Source: Hippasteria phrygiana (taxonomy: Eukaryota > Echinodermata > Asteroidea > Valvatida > Goniasteridae). From it: a stretch of DNA of 64,000 bases. Within the stretch, counting starts at the first letter, position 1; every line of letters starts with the position of its first letter. Location of the stretch: NCBI GenBank assembly GCA_037893225.1, contig JAZGUH010000056.1, forward strand, positions 1,674,001 through 1,738,000. Reading direction: 5' to 3'. The notes below the pieces were generated by a model. It was not told where the DNA came from. It ran no database searches and saw nothing but the letters and a program-made list of their open reading frames with translations. The translations under genes and the position numbers were made by a program. Below are positions 1 through 13,000 of the stretch, one piece after another.

Positions 1-987
1 AGAATGAAATTCGGCTATGTACTTACATGGATCTCATCAAAAATGGGGACAAGCTGTGTGCCTGTTGAGTTTAACGAACAAATGCTGGATGGACCATCTC
101 CTTATTTTTGGCTTTTTAAAGTTGAAGCTGCATCCTTTTGGTTGGGATCGCAATATTGAGGAAATTCATCTGTATGTGCTGGGCCGCTAGGTAAAAAGTG
201 CTTCGGAAGTATCCATTTGCCAGAAATGTATGCACTTATAGGCCAGTTTGCACTACATTAGCCCTACAAATTGTGTCGTTTTACTGTCACTACGATGACA
301 GTAAAAAGGCAGACGTTTAAAGGGAATCATTTACAGCCTCATTTGTAGGGCTAGCACCACGTGTACATTGTGCACAAATCCACGTACGTGTGCGATGCGC
401 GGCCGGCCAGCCAGCCTTTCGTGTTCTAGTAGTGACGTCACAGGGTCACGTGATGCATTACATCATCCTTTTGCAATTTTCGAGCGGATAAAGTGGGAGG
501 CTCGAAAAGTGGTAGACAAATCGTGTAAATGAGCCAAACAAATCACAATTAAGAGAAAAAACAACAGACATGTATAGTAACAGACATATTTATTAAGACC
601 AACATTGTTTTCTATTTCAGTGACCCTTTAAGTTCAAAACGTTAGGCCAGTTATTTTTGTTTTGAAATATTGAATTGGATTGAATTGTATTCAATAAAAA
701 AAATGACTCGGCCTTTTCCCCATCATTCAACACATGCAAGGTGATGAGAAAAACGTCTAAATTAATGCACTGAAAAATGGATTCATATCTAATCTCAACA
801 GCAAAGACAAAGCAAAAATAACATTTGTACATTAGTAGGGTCTCTCTTCCTCCTTTATTCGCTCGTTCTAGTTATTAAATAAGATAAGAATGGCCCCTGC
901 TGTATTAAGAAAATCAACAAACAAGTGGATTAAATCTTGAATTTGATTACCCCGAGTTCTCAAATATAAAAGGTGCCTTGTACTAAC
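1..987. other. SRP68 downstream intron, no exon seen
   Basis: No exon of the minus-strand SRP68 gene could be found here, so its remaining C-terminal exons should lie to the left of the window. The stretch holds a short perfect hairpin at 279-306 (11-bp arms TTTTACTGTCA, 6-bp loop). A looser inverted pair around GCCCTACAAAT (260-270) and ATTTGTAGGGC (341-351) suggests a small fold-back repeat. A 57-codon plus-strand open frame runs from base 4, but it has no recognisable similarity. Confidence 0.5.
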
Positions 988-1082
988 CTAAATGCCTTGT
1001 ACTTGGATGACTTAGCTGCTATCTCCTGTCGGAGGTTGTCATCGTCTTCTAATCCAGCAAGCTGTGGGATCTCTGCAAGATT
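988..1082 (-). CDS. SRP68: SRP68 exon (last one visible)
   Basis: 95 bp. It encodes NLAEIPQLAGLEDDDNLRQE and IAAKSSKYKAF, ending in a split Arg codon (AG|). The acceptor is GTTTTACAG and the donor is GTTAGT. The next exon is not in the remaining 987 bases. Confidence 0.9.
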
Positions 1083-4000
1083 CTGTAAAACAGATGTAGG
1101 ACATACTAAGCAAGATGAAGCTTTGTAGTGCATACAGTGCTCCAGAATCCACTATGTCTGGAAAAGGGCAGAAACCTCTAAGCCACAGAGAAGTAATATG
1201 AACTGAAGACTGGATGGCCCCCTTGATTGGAAATGTAGTTTTGGCTGTGTTCCACTAACAGAACTATGTGTGATTTTCATATGAACAATGCGTAACACTT
1301 ATGAACAATTTTCAATGAGATTAAATTTGTCCGAGTTGCTGGACAAAAAAGTAGGAAAAGTAGGAGCAAGGTAAAAAAAAAAATGAGAAAAAGAAGGAAA
1401 AGTAGGAATACATTTACGAAGAGGATTATTGTGGATAGGCCCATTTGTATGACTGACCTGCAATATAGTGTCGTATATTCTAATCAGATCCTGAGGCTTG
1501 GTGACCTTCTTGTTATTGGTGCTGCCCGGCGTCATTGTCGCTGTCGGCACGGCAACGCCCGCTTCCGGCAGATTCTCTTTGAGTGTGTCCACCATGAGGA
1601 TGTTGCGTTCTATCGTCTTGGTCAGGCGGATGTACATGAGGTATGTGTAGAGATACTGGGAGCTTGGGACGGGGCCGTCGGATTTCTGAGATCGCTGCTT
1701 CACAGCCTGAAAGGAATGGAAATGGAAATTTAAACATATGGCAAGAAATGGAAGATCCAAGTCATCAGGCCCAATCTGATGCTGGCTGATTTCGGAGGAT
1801 TGAGGTTGCTGGGGTGTTTACGAAAACCCCTGGAGGATTTTGCAAGAATCATGCAGTGGTCCCCATAAGAGGATTTTGGAGGATTTAGGTTACATGCAGC
1901 TTTAACACTTTGAAATCAAAGGATATTGGGGGATTCAGGTTACTTTGACGAAAATGATATAGGGAGTTAGGGTTAGGGTTAAGACAAATGAAGTATTTTT
2001 TTGCTACAAACCACCTGCTAATTGGCAAATCCCGAAAGATATAATTGATAGAAGCATGGCCTGCTAGGATCAAAACGTGGTTTTTTTTCTCCATTTTCTG
2101 CAATAGTAGGCACAAATTTGGAAACATACCCCTGGTAATGGAGGGTCAAAAGACAAAGGTCAGCTTACCGGGTCGGCCTTGACTTCGTCCCGGAGTATCT
2201 GTAGGGCATCTTTACACTCCATGAGTAAACTCTCATAGATAGACATCTGGCTCTCGGGATCGCTGGAACTCTTCAGTTGTTTCTCATTCTCCTCACAACT
2301 CAGCAGAAACGCTCGCACCTATTCACAATAAAATATCCAAACAAGGAAGGCACTCAACCAGATACATGTAGACAAATGACACGACAGAAAGATCGTTTGA
2401 TCACAACTACAGAAATTCTTGGAATGATGAGGTTAAAGATAAACACAAATCAAAAAAGGAAAAATTGTATTTATGGTTCAGAAATGATGTTAAATGTACA
2501 AAATCATCCAGATTGTGATGTATATTTGTGGTTCAGTAATTTATTGAGACTTGGTACAGACAAACAAACTCATGGGGCAAGCGATGTACTCAGTAGTACA
2601 AACATTGCTTGCTACAGATACATGGCTCTAGACATCAAAACAGGTATTTTTTCTGTGGAATATATATATGATTCATTCTAAGCTTCTAGCTAGGAAATGA
2701 GACCTCAAATGTCAATAAAATAGCTTAACCTGATCGAAATATATTGAACCAAAGTATTAGTTTGGCTTTCAGAAAGTTTAAAACTACCAAATAATGTCAT
2801 TTTACCAAGAAGGTTTTGGCGGGTTTGGATGCCATTTTGGGTTTATTTTTTTGGGGGTGGAATGACATCATGAACTGTATTTGCCCTGGCAGTCTGTGAC
2901 TTGCCGTCTTATGTGCTGTGGGTGTTCATTGCAACTAGTATAGATGGAGGGTAAAGTGGCGCGTCGTCTAACGTGGCACATTTTCAGTTTATTGACCTGC
3001 TTCAAAGTTACAAAGAAAATGTAATTTTTGACACTATTTCCCGATTTTATTTTTAAGTGATTGGTGAACCCTTTTCAAACGTGCCGAAAAGTCAGAAAGT
3101 AATTTTCTGACAAAATGAAAGTTGGGTATTTTAACTGAGATAGTGATTGAATTTGTTCAAGTGCGCCACGTTAGACGACTGCCGGCCAAATTTTGCACCC
3201 CACATTTTTTTTTTTTACTACTGCACTAAATTTAAAGATACTAAAAAAAATCTCAAATGAGTTGCGAAATAAGTTTTATTACAAAAGGTAATAGTACCAA
3301 TATTCAACTGAATGAGTTTGAAGCCTATCAACAATGAAGTTTGTCAAAACTATCTGACAAAAGTCAGGAAGAACATCCAAGTGTGCCACATTAAAAGACT
3401 CCACTGTGTATGGAAACTTATGCTTAAACGTACATTCTGCCTGGTATTAATGCTTTACAGTTGAAGCAGATAATCACCTGTTCATTCTTGACTGGTACAA
3501 GGCGTCCTCTCCAAGTCACTTCACTCAATGTCAACGCCTGTCTCTCTCTTGTCTGAGCTAGAAGACTCTGTGCAAAATGACAGAACAAAAAATGATCAGA
3601 TGAACAAAGAAATCAGACTCTTTGGTATCTATAGAAGATTTATCCTCCATTTAGATCTAGACCCAGGAAAACCGTAAGGGTGGTAGGGCTGGCAACCTAA
3701 AATGTGGCCAACCCCACCACCTCTGTTGTAGCGTTTACCTAGAGTGGCTTTTAGCCTTGTATTGGGCCTTGTATTGGGCTTTCTAAGCCTCAAATCATGT
3801 AGTTTAACCCTAACCTCCCCAAATCCTCCAAAATCCCTTTTTGCCAAATAGAGGAATTTGGAGGATTGAGGGTCTTTGGAAGTTGAAGCATCGGAGGATC
3901 TGCAGAATTGAGGGTATCAGAAGATTCTTGCCTCTGGAGGAAAATGGAGGATCCAGGTCATCAGGACCAATCTGGTGCTGGATGATTTCAGAGGATTGAG

Positions 4001-7000
4001 GTTACTAGGGTGTTTATCCAAAACCCACTGGAGGATTTTGCAGGATTTAGGCCGTGTTCTTCAGTAACAAACATTGTAGGATTTTTGAGAATTCAGGTTA
4101 CATGTAGGAAAAATGATGTAGGGATTTAGGGTTAAGGCGCCTTCGAAAAAAGGTCGCCGCGTTTTGACCGATGCGGTCACTGCGGTTTATCCGGGTTCCT
4201 AAGGATCGTGCAAACCGCAGTTTCACCGCACCGATTTCACTCATGTGAAGGGAAGTTAATGAGGTACGCGTGGAACGCGGTTACGTTAAATCATGAATAT
4301 GCATTTGCATCCGTCCAGAACGCGGTGACCGTGTTGAACCGTAGGTTTACGTTAATGAAGATCGCGGTGGCTGCGTTGTCTGAATAAATGTGCATAATAT
4401 ACGGAGGTTTGCAATTTGTTTCGGACGGGAAAGTGCGGACAAATATTCAATGAAACAGACATTAAATTTCGGCTCAAAACCTGCGATAGAATGTGTTTAA
4501 GGGACAAGACCAAAACTATTTTAATTAGTTGTTCTGTGCACTCGCTCTCAAAAGTAAATAACAAGCCCTTCACTGCGATCTCTTTTCGACATTGAAATTG
4601 TTCTTCGGCTAAAATTTGACATAAAATTAACGTGGTTCACAAATCAAGTCATTTTGTATTCCCTCAATTTGAAAGTGTTTTCGTCAGGTTTACTGCATGA
4701 TTCATGCCGTCGGGGTCTCTAAGCCTCGACTAATTTTTCTGTTCCGTAATTGTTAAAATTGTATTAAAAAGGAGGAGCTTCGTTCATATTAGAAAAAAAT
4801 CACGGAAAGTAGTGAAATTGAAGAAAACCAAGATTAGATTTGTCAACACAATGCGACGTTATTTCGAAGTCATGTTCAGGTGTTGACTGTAAATTTGTTT
4901 AACGTTCCCATTATTGATACTGATTGACAGAGAGTCACATGTATATTTTTCCCCCCAAGAATGCCTTAATTGATTTCGAAACATCTTTAATTCAGACGAA
5001 AGCACACATTTTGGTAAATATTACAAACATAATCCAGGTGACTATTAATAGGATTTTCACCGATTGCTCATATTATTCTTTTCAATGTTACTTTAATTTC
5101 CATACTCTTATGAAATATCATTATTTTAGACAACCGGAATAAATACACGACAAGGTGTAAAATTGTGTAAAAATCAACAAACACAAGTCCTGGGTAAAAT
5201 AAAGTGGTAAACAATAATGTGATACGCTGTAATTAATATGTTGTAATGAACAGTTTACGGTAGGTCTACTTTTTTTGCATTGCATTACAAAAATTTCGAA
5301 GTATTGATAGAAAATTAGGATGAGAAGCTATTGTGTATGCTGTATAATGACGTGAAAAATCTTTTGTACGACGATATTTATAAACCATATAAAAATAGGT
5401 GTAGGTGCTGAGAGTGTAACTATACAAGTGTGAACCTAGGCAGAAAGCTTTTAATTAATTTACAAAATTGAAAACGATGATAAATCGGGGAGAATATTTA
5501 AGCAAATTGTCTCGTACATTTTAAACGTATAGGCCTAGCAATTGTTATTATCATTATGCGCATACGTCTTCCACAAGGTTGCCTAGCGATACTGTAACCA
5601 TGGAGCTATTAATGCATGTCCTGTGAACCAATCCACGTGTTTGGGCGGTCCTCTAGAGAATCAGCTTATTGGTGGAGTAATCTCGTTGTCATGACGACCT
5701 ACATGTAGGCCCAGCGGTTTGTTCTGCGCTAGAACAAGTTCCCACACTCATTCTTGGCTTTGAGCCAAACTAGCCCCAGACCTTGGCGCGCCCTTAGAGT
5801 TGCCAACGGCTGTTTACTTTGCACAATGTAGACATGGAAAGGTTGACATTTTGCTAGACTTTGAAATTCGGCCAGATAGGGCAAAAATTGAAAGAAAAAC
5901 TATCAAATGTCCTCAAACTATTATTACATTGCAAAATTGTCTACTTGACTGTTAGCAATCTGTGTTTTGTTTATTATCACATCAGATATCAGTTTGGGTT
6001 TTTATAAAAAATAATGTTGACGCATTAAAAAGATAACTTTACAAACGACATGAAATGAGTTTTACAGGTTAAGTTGATGTCAAGATCATAACAAAACAAG
6101 TATGTTTTTTAAATGCTGATAATAAAACGGCAGCTTACGGAAAAGTAAAATGGAATAGTAAAATAATTGGAAGTGTCATGATAAATCTATTGTCAAGAAC
6201 GAGAAAGTCCAGGTCCATGAACTGTGCAGATTATGGCTCCATGTGCTAGACGGGGCCGACCGTGGCTGCACCAGTTTCCCGCACACGCAGTCACGAGTCC
6301 AAATTGATCTTCATCAGCCCGTTATCCATCGTTATCAAACGTGAACCTTAGTACCTCCATCTTAATCCTCGAACTCTACTTGTACCTGAGGTGGCGTATC
6401 TAGTATTTGTGTGGCCATTGTAAGGGTGAAATCGGATGCTTTTGGAAATGTTTTTGGAAATGTTTTCGGAAAAACCACTTTGCGCGCAGGGCATTCTTGG
6501 ACCCTACTATCGCCAGATCATGTGCAAATGTTATTTAAAAAGGCGATAGGCCTAAAGGGTCTAAGTTATTCGGACTAGCGAGTGTATATGTAGCGCCCGG
6601 CCGCATGACCCATGGAGGAAGGAACACAAACACCGACCGTGTACCATGGGGCAGCAGCCGCTGTACTATGCATGGCGCATACGCATAATGTCAACTTATG
6701 TCAACTTGACCCGAGACTTAAATAGCCGTCGTGCACACCTGTTCACGTGTACGTGTTTACAAGACTCAGAAGAGTCTGTGGAAAATCCCCACCACGTGCG
6801 TGCGAGTCATATAGGTGCGAGTGTGCGACACCATTCAACTCGCCGTATCTATGCAACGGAACTGCCATGGCAACAGAACAGAAGTACAAATTTTAATGAC
6901 AATGATATGTAGGCTCATTGTAATTTTTGTCAACTGCATTTTCCTGGGAATATTTATTTATGGCATTTCAACAAATGCTATTGCAACTTTGATGGAAGCT

Positions 7001-10000
7001 GTTATATCTGGACAGTGAACAGAGTATGGTCCCTAGGGCCTATACCCTCACCCCCACCAAAAAAGGAGAACGGCGCTGTGTTTGACGAAAAATATATAAA
7101 ATGCAGGATCGAAAAAAAGTTCCTATTTTTGTTTAATTGTCATCTTCACAAAACGCGGCTGTATAGGCCTAGAATCCACCATGCTAAATGTATTTTTGTC
7201 AGCTACATTTTCCTGGGAATATTTATTTATGGAATTTCAACAAATGCAATACAACTTTTATGGAAGCTGTATATCTGGACAGTGGACAGAGTACAGTCCC
7301 TAGGCCTACCCTCACCCCCACCAAAAAAGGAAAACGGCGCTGTGTTTTCCTTCCTCCGTGGTTTGACGAAAAATGTATAAAATGCAGGATCGAAAAAAAA
7401 TATTCCTATTTTTCTAATTGCCATCCTCTTAAAACGCGGCTGTATCTCCATGCTAAACCTACACGGGCACATACATTTAAAACACATTTTTTTTGCCCCG
7501 ACAGTCTAGAGGAGCTCGCCTCCCCAAACAATCAAACAAACAAACAAACAAAACAGTCCCACACACAAAACTAAAATACGCTCGGCCAAGAAAGAAATAA
7601 GCTAAGTAAATTGAGAAAGAACTGTGCGCATTACACCGAAACTTATTTATTATATATGCCAAGCCCAATCACGAGGTGCTAGCGCTGTAGTCAAAAAATA
7701 CTTTGCGACATGCGGAAACCCTTTTACTACCGTCATTGCCGAATGCCGCAATTCAGGCATCATCCGCCGTGAGCATACACTGAAGTTTACAACTTTCAAA
7801 TAAAACATGACGTACATGTAGGCATTTTTTAATGGTATCGGCACATCGCCCTCCTGAAAAAGGACCCACCAGATATCTTTGGAATGTAAACTCGGCGGCC
7901 GCAGTCGGCAGCAAAGCCTCTGTAAAACCGGCCGCGTTCACCGCACACTCAACCACAATCACCGCGTTCCGAGTGAGATATATAATCATTCGTACAGTTT
8001 GTAAAAACCATGAAAATACGCGATAGTGCTTCTTGGGAATTCGAATCCTAAAGCCGCGCTGAACACCTTTCGGATTTTACCAGTTCACCGGATTGCCATT
8101 ACGTTTTTTGTTTACAATTGCGGAATTTCCCGGCCCAGCACATGTACATGTCCGATTCCGTTCCAATGGCCAAATGAACCGGTAAAATCGGAAAGACGTG
8201 TGGCGGGTTTTTATAATAATATAAAGTTGACCTCGGCGAATTCGAATTCGCCAGAGTTGAAATGTGTTCAACTTTTTGCTTTGGAATACTTCCGGTGTCG
8301 TTCCAAAACAAATCCAGTTCGAGTTCAACTTCGCGCAGAGTAACGTATTTATTTTTTTTTTCCTGATCAACACTAAAGTTTACAATATCAAATACACCAA
8401 GACGCAGGCGTTTTTGTTTTTTTGTATTGCGAATTTGTCAAAAGTTCCTTGGCATTTTTTTTAATTTACCTCAAGGTTTGAACGACGATAAAAACAACAA
8501 AACTACAATAACTTTTCACGTACATGTATACCATAACTCTCATCAAATATTTCACAAAACTACAAAATCAAAGACCACCCCACCCGGACTTTACAATTGT
8601 AATTACTTCCTATTCAACAACTTGTTCAAGAAATAATGGAGTCGGCATACTGGTCTCCAGAAAAAAGGATCAAGATATCTTTGGAATTTAAACGCGGCGA
8701 CCGCAGTCGGCAGCAACTTAAAAAAGCCTTTGTGCAGTGGGCCGCGTTCACCGCACGCCCAAACCGCGATCACCGCGTTCTGGACGTATTACAATAACAA
8801 TGCGATCTTTTCTTAGTCAGTTGCATTGATATGTAAAGGAGGCAGAAGAGCTCGATCGTTGGCTCGTAACTAGGGTTTGGACAAACCGCGATCAATCCGG
8901 TCAAACCGCGGTTTCACCTTTTTTCGAAGGCGCCTAACAAGATTTGGGACTCACATCAATATTGGAAGACATTATGCCACCAGACTTGAGCCTCATCTCA
9001 ACCAGGTCTTTGATTGCACTCTGGTCCCCAATGTTGTAAGCACAGTAGCGTATGTTGGGGGTGATCTCCTCGACACGCTGAATGTACAGGAGGCGTTGCT
9101 CCTCGTTGAGGGCGCTAGCTAGTTTCTCGTAGATATTTCTTGGAGAAAAGGTTTTTAGAAAAAGTGAAAGCTACAGGTAAAATTGCTTCGTTCAATCTGG
9201 CACAGATATGTTGTACTGCACTGAAATGGCAAGATTGAACATTGGTAAAAAAAACAGACTGGTTTGTGTCAAAGCCCTGGCATTAAAAAATGGAAAATGG
9301 TATTAATTAACCCTAACTCCCTCTAATTTTGTTTCATATGACCCTGCTACATGTACATCCAACAATTTCCAACAAAACTGAAATGAGAAGCCTGCTAAAT
9401 ACAACACTTCTATCATGGTTGTTCACCACTAAGCCTTGTTACAATGGTTTTCTTTTGCCATCACAAATTTAAAACGTTAACAACCAGTCACATATTCAAG
9501 AAAAGTCCAACACCCAGTACCACTACCTATTCACTGCATTGAACCACCCCTGTGTGCCCCCACCTACCCAAAGTCCAACACCCAGTACCACTACCTATTC
9601 ACTGCATTGAACCACCCCTGTGTGCCCCCACCTAACCGAAGTCCAACACCCAGTACCACTACCTATTCACTGCATTGAACCACCCGTGTGCCCCCACCTA
9701 ACCGAAGTCCAACACCCAGTACCACTACCTATTCACTGCATTGAACCACCCCTGTGTGCCCCCACCTAACCGAAGTCCAACACCCAGTACCACTACCTAT
9801 TCACTGCACTGAACCACCCCTGTGTGCCCCCACCTAACCGAAGTCCAACACCCAGTACCACTACCTATTCACTGCATTGAACCACCCGTGTGCCCCCACC
9901 TAACCGAAGTCCAACACCCAGTACCACTACCTATTCACTGCATTGAACCACCCCTGTGTGCCCCCACCTAACCGAAGTCCAACACCCAGTACCACTACCT

Positions 10001-13000
10001 ATTCACTGCATTGAACCACCCCTGTGTGCCCCCACCTAAGAAAAGTTCTAATGGTGCTATCAAATTTATGTTTCACAATATTTTGAGCAAACTGTATCTG
10101 AAGTTTCTTCCACAGTCTTTTGTATAGAGTGCCATTTGTTCGTGTGACAAACAAGTTTCCTGTTAGGTAAAGTGTGCCAGAAGAGAAAACAGCATTAACT
10201 TTGCTATTTTAGCAGCTGTGACTTTCATTTTTATAGCATATGAAAGAGTAATTGTCACACAATTACTCTTTCATATGCTTTCATTTGCACACAAACCTTT
10301 TACATTTCAATCAACTCTTGAGGGTGAATTTTTTGGTTGAAAATACAACCATTCACTAAGCAGTTGGATGCATTTTCTGCTTGAGTTGTTCACGCTTGAC
10401 TGAACAAAGAATATGGTACTGGGGGATGATAAGCCAATAAACAATGTGGTAATGAAAGGGTTATTAAAATACAGCAAGAGAAGATAGGCTAGATAAAAGA
10501 AAGCCTTACTGTGCAGTGCTAAACATCTTGATGCATTCTTTCCACTGTTCTTGCTCAAAGTACAACGTCCCTTTCATCCATGCACAATATGCCTAGGGAA
10601 AACAAATATTGTAGAGACTTTTCAATCCTGGTTGCATCAATCATAACATTGGCAGATCTGTATTCAAAAACTATTCAGGGATACCAGCAAGGTTCTTGTC
10701 TGAAAATAAGCTAAGGGAAACCTTAGGATACAAGGCCTACAATTAGCTGACCAGTTTAAAGTCAGGCTTTTGCCTAAAAACTGGGGGGTGGATGGGTGGT
10801 TCTAGCTGACACTACTTGAGCCGTACTCGACTCGAGACGTTGTGCCATCCAGCCCGATCCTGGGCGGCATGAACAGCCTGAACGTGTTGAAGGCCGATGG
10901 AGTTAAGGTCGTCTATGATCTGTAAAATGTAGGTACGGCGCAGGCCCCCACCCTGTCAGAAAGGTTCTTATGGTTGGTTTTGTGGGTTCAAGAAGACAGC
11001 GAGAGGGTTCAAGAAGACCACTGGAACATTCAATGCTCAAACTCTTTTGGGGGGGGGGGGGGGGGGGTTGGAATACAGGGAGGGAGAATGTTTAACAAAT
11101 TTTCGCTATCATGAAATATTCTTGCATCTGAGCTGTATACTGATTATTCTACTGTCATTTGATATCTGCTTGTCTGGTTCCTAGTATGCGTAGTATATTT
11201 CCATTTCCAATATCTGGAAAAAAAACTGGCATTTATAAATTAAAACCCTTACATCTTTCATTATCTTCAAGCAAACTTGAATCCTCGATCCTGATTGGTC
11301 GATCCATGGCAACAGTGTGATATTATACTTTGCGTATTGCGCTATACACAAATCATAGTGCTGAACAAAAGGAAATTCAAAAGTGGCACATTTGCGCCCT
11401 TTGTGGATCGTCACATGCGTATACATGTAGATGCACATTCATTATGATACGTTTCCCAGCTCGCTTTCATTTTCTCATGTTTTCAGTCACATTCTGGTTT
11501 CGTGTACAGCATGGGTGTTTCATCTTTACTACGCGTCAAGTTTTCTTGAAGATGGTTATCCCACTCACGCCTCATGGTATGTGGGACACACATGCACTAC
11601 ATTATTCTGTGTTCCACTCCGCGCTTCTGGGACATTGATGGGTAAGGCCTGTCTAAATGGGGACAAAGCTTACCTGGGCTTCTAGCTTAGACCTGGCATC
11701 GCATTTCTCACTCTGCGACAATGTCTCCAGCTCTTCGGCATATCGGACGGCCTTCAGCAGCCTAGCCATCAGATGGAATCGCTTCCTAAGCTCGGTGTTG
11801 GATTCTTGCTTCAGTTGCATCATGTAAGCCCAGCAACGCTCAGCGCATATAAGAGGAAGGTACAGAAACCTATCCAAAAATTGATACATTCTTTATTTAG
11901 GTAGTGCAGGGAGGGGGAGGGGGCAGGGGGGAGGCATGGGTTCAATATGGATGGATGACATGGACTGCACGGAGTTGTATACGAGTCCCTGCAAGTCCTT
12001 TCACAAGTCCTTTCACAAGCCAAGTCAGAAGCCCTTTCATAAAGCCGGTCACAAGTAACTGGATGAACAATGACAAAGGAATGCCTTTGTCAAAGCTCAT
12101 TTGAATAGCTTGTGATTGGGATTAGGACAGGAGGGCTTGTGATGGACTTGTGATGGACTTGTGATGGACTTGTGATGGACTTGTGATGGACTTGTGATGG
12201 ACTTGTGATGGACTTGTGATGGACTTGTGATGGACTTGTGATGGACTTGTGATGGACTTGTGATGGACTTGTGATGGACTTGTGATGGACTTGTGATGGA
12301 CTTGTGATGGACTTGTGATGGAGTCAAATACATCCCTGGGACTGCATATATGATACATTCATTATGCTTGCCACACATGAAGTTCCAAAAATGTACATAT
12401 TCTCAGGTGAAAAGTAAGAAAATTGAAAGATCAAATTGTTTTAAATAACAGGATAAAAGCATGACTTTGGCACGCTTTTAGATGTAGTTTTCATTGATAT
12501 GTCCACAGCATCACAAGCCTCATTTGGCTTGTTCTGTATTCACAACACTTCATCCTTAACTAAGCTCTTGAAAGTAAAGTTGAAGTGCTCCTGCACCCAA
12601 GCCCTTCATTGTGCGATTTTTATACAACAGTGTGTAACAATGTTGTGAAAAATATTTGATGAGATTTCATTTTTCGGAGTTGTGGAACAAACAAGTAGAA
12701 AAAAGTAAGAAAAAAAAGTATTTCAAGAAAAAACGTAGGAAAAGTAAGAGCAAGGTTTAAAAATAAATAGGAAAGAATAGGAAAAGTAGGAATACCTGAA
12801 AGCCTGTATACTTACATGTATAGTATTCCCGCACAAACAAGGAGGGCATAGGTCCAATGTAGAAAGCTAATTATGCAAACATGCTATCTTGTGTTCAGCG
12901 AAAATGAGGAAGTTACTGTGCGATATACACTATTGAGGAATCCTTGGTTTTATTACCTGAAACAATTTAAATAAAGTAAAGTAAAAAAAAATTAAAAATG

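Noticed and set aside
1..180. 57-codon plus-strand frame starting at base 4
   Set aside because: No recognisable similarity, and it is opposite to the SRP68 gene. It could be a repeat remnant but cannot be supported.
9503..10042. CRISPR-like array of regular repeats
   Set aside because: Units are contiguous with no variable spacers, and the genome is eukaryotic. It is a minisatellite.
12097..12378. Ser/His/Gln repeat protein on the minus strand
   Set aside because: It is a translation of the 11-bp satellite.
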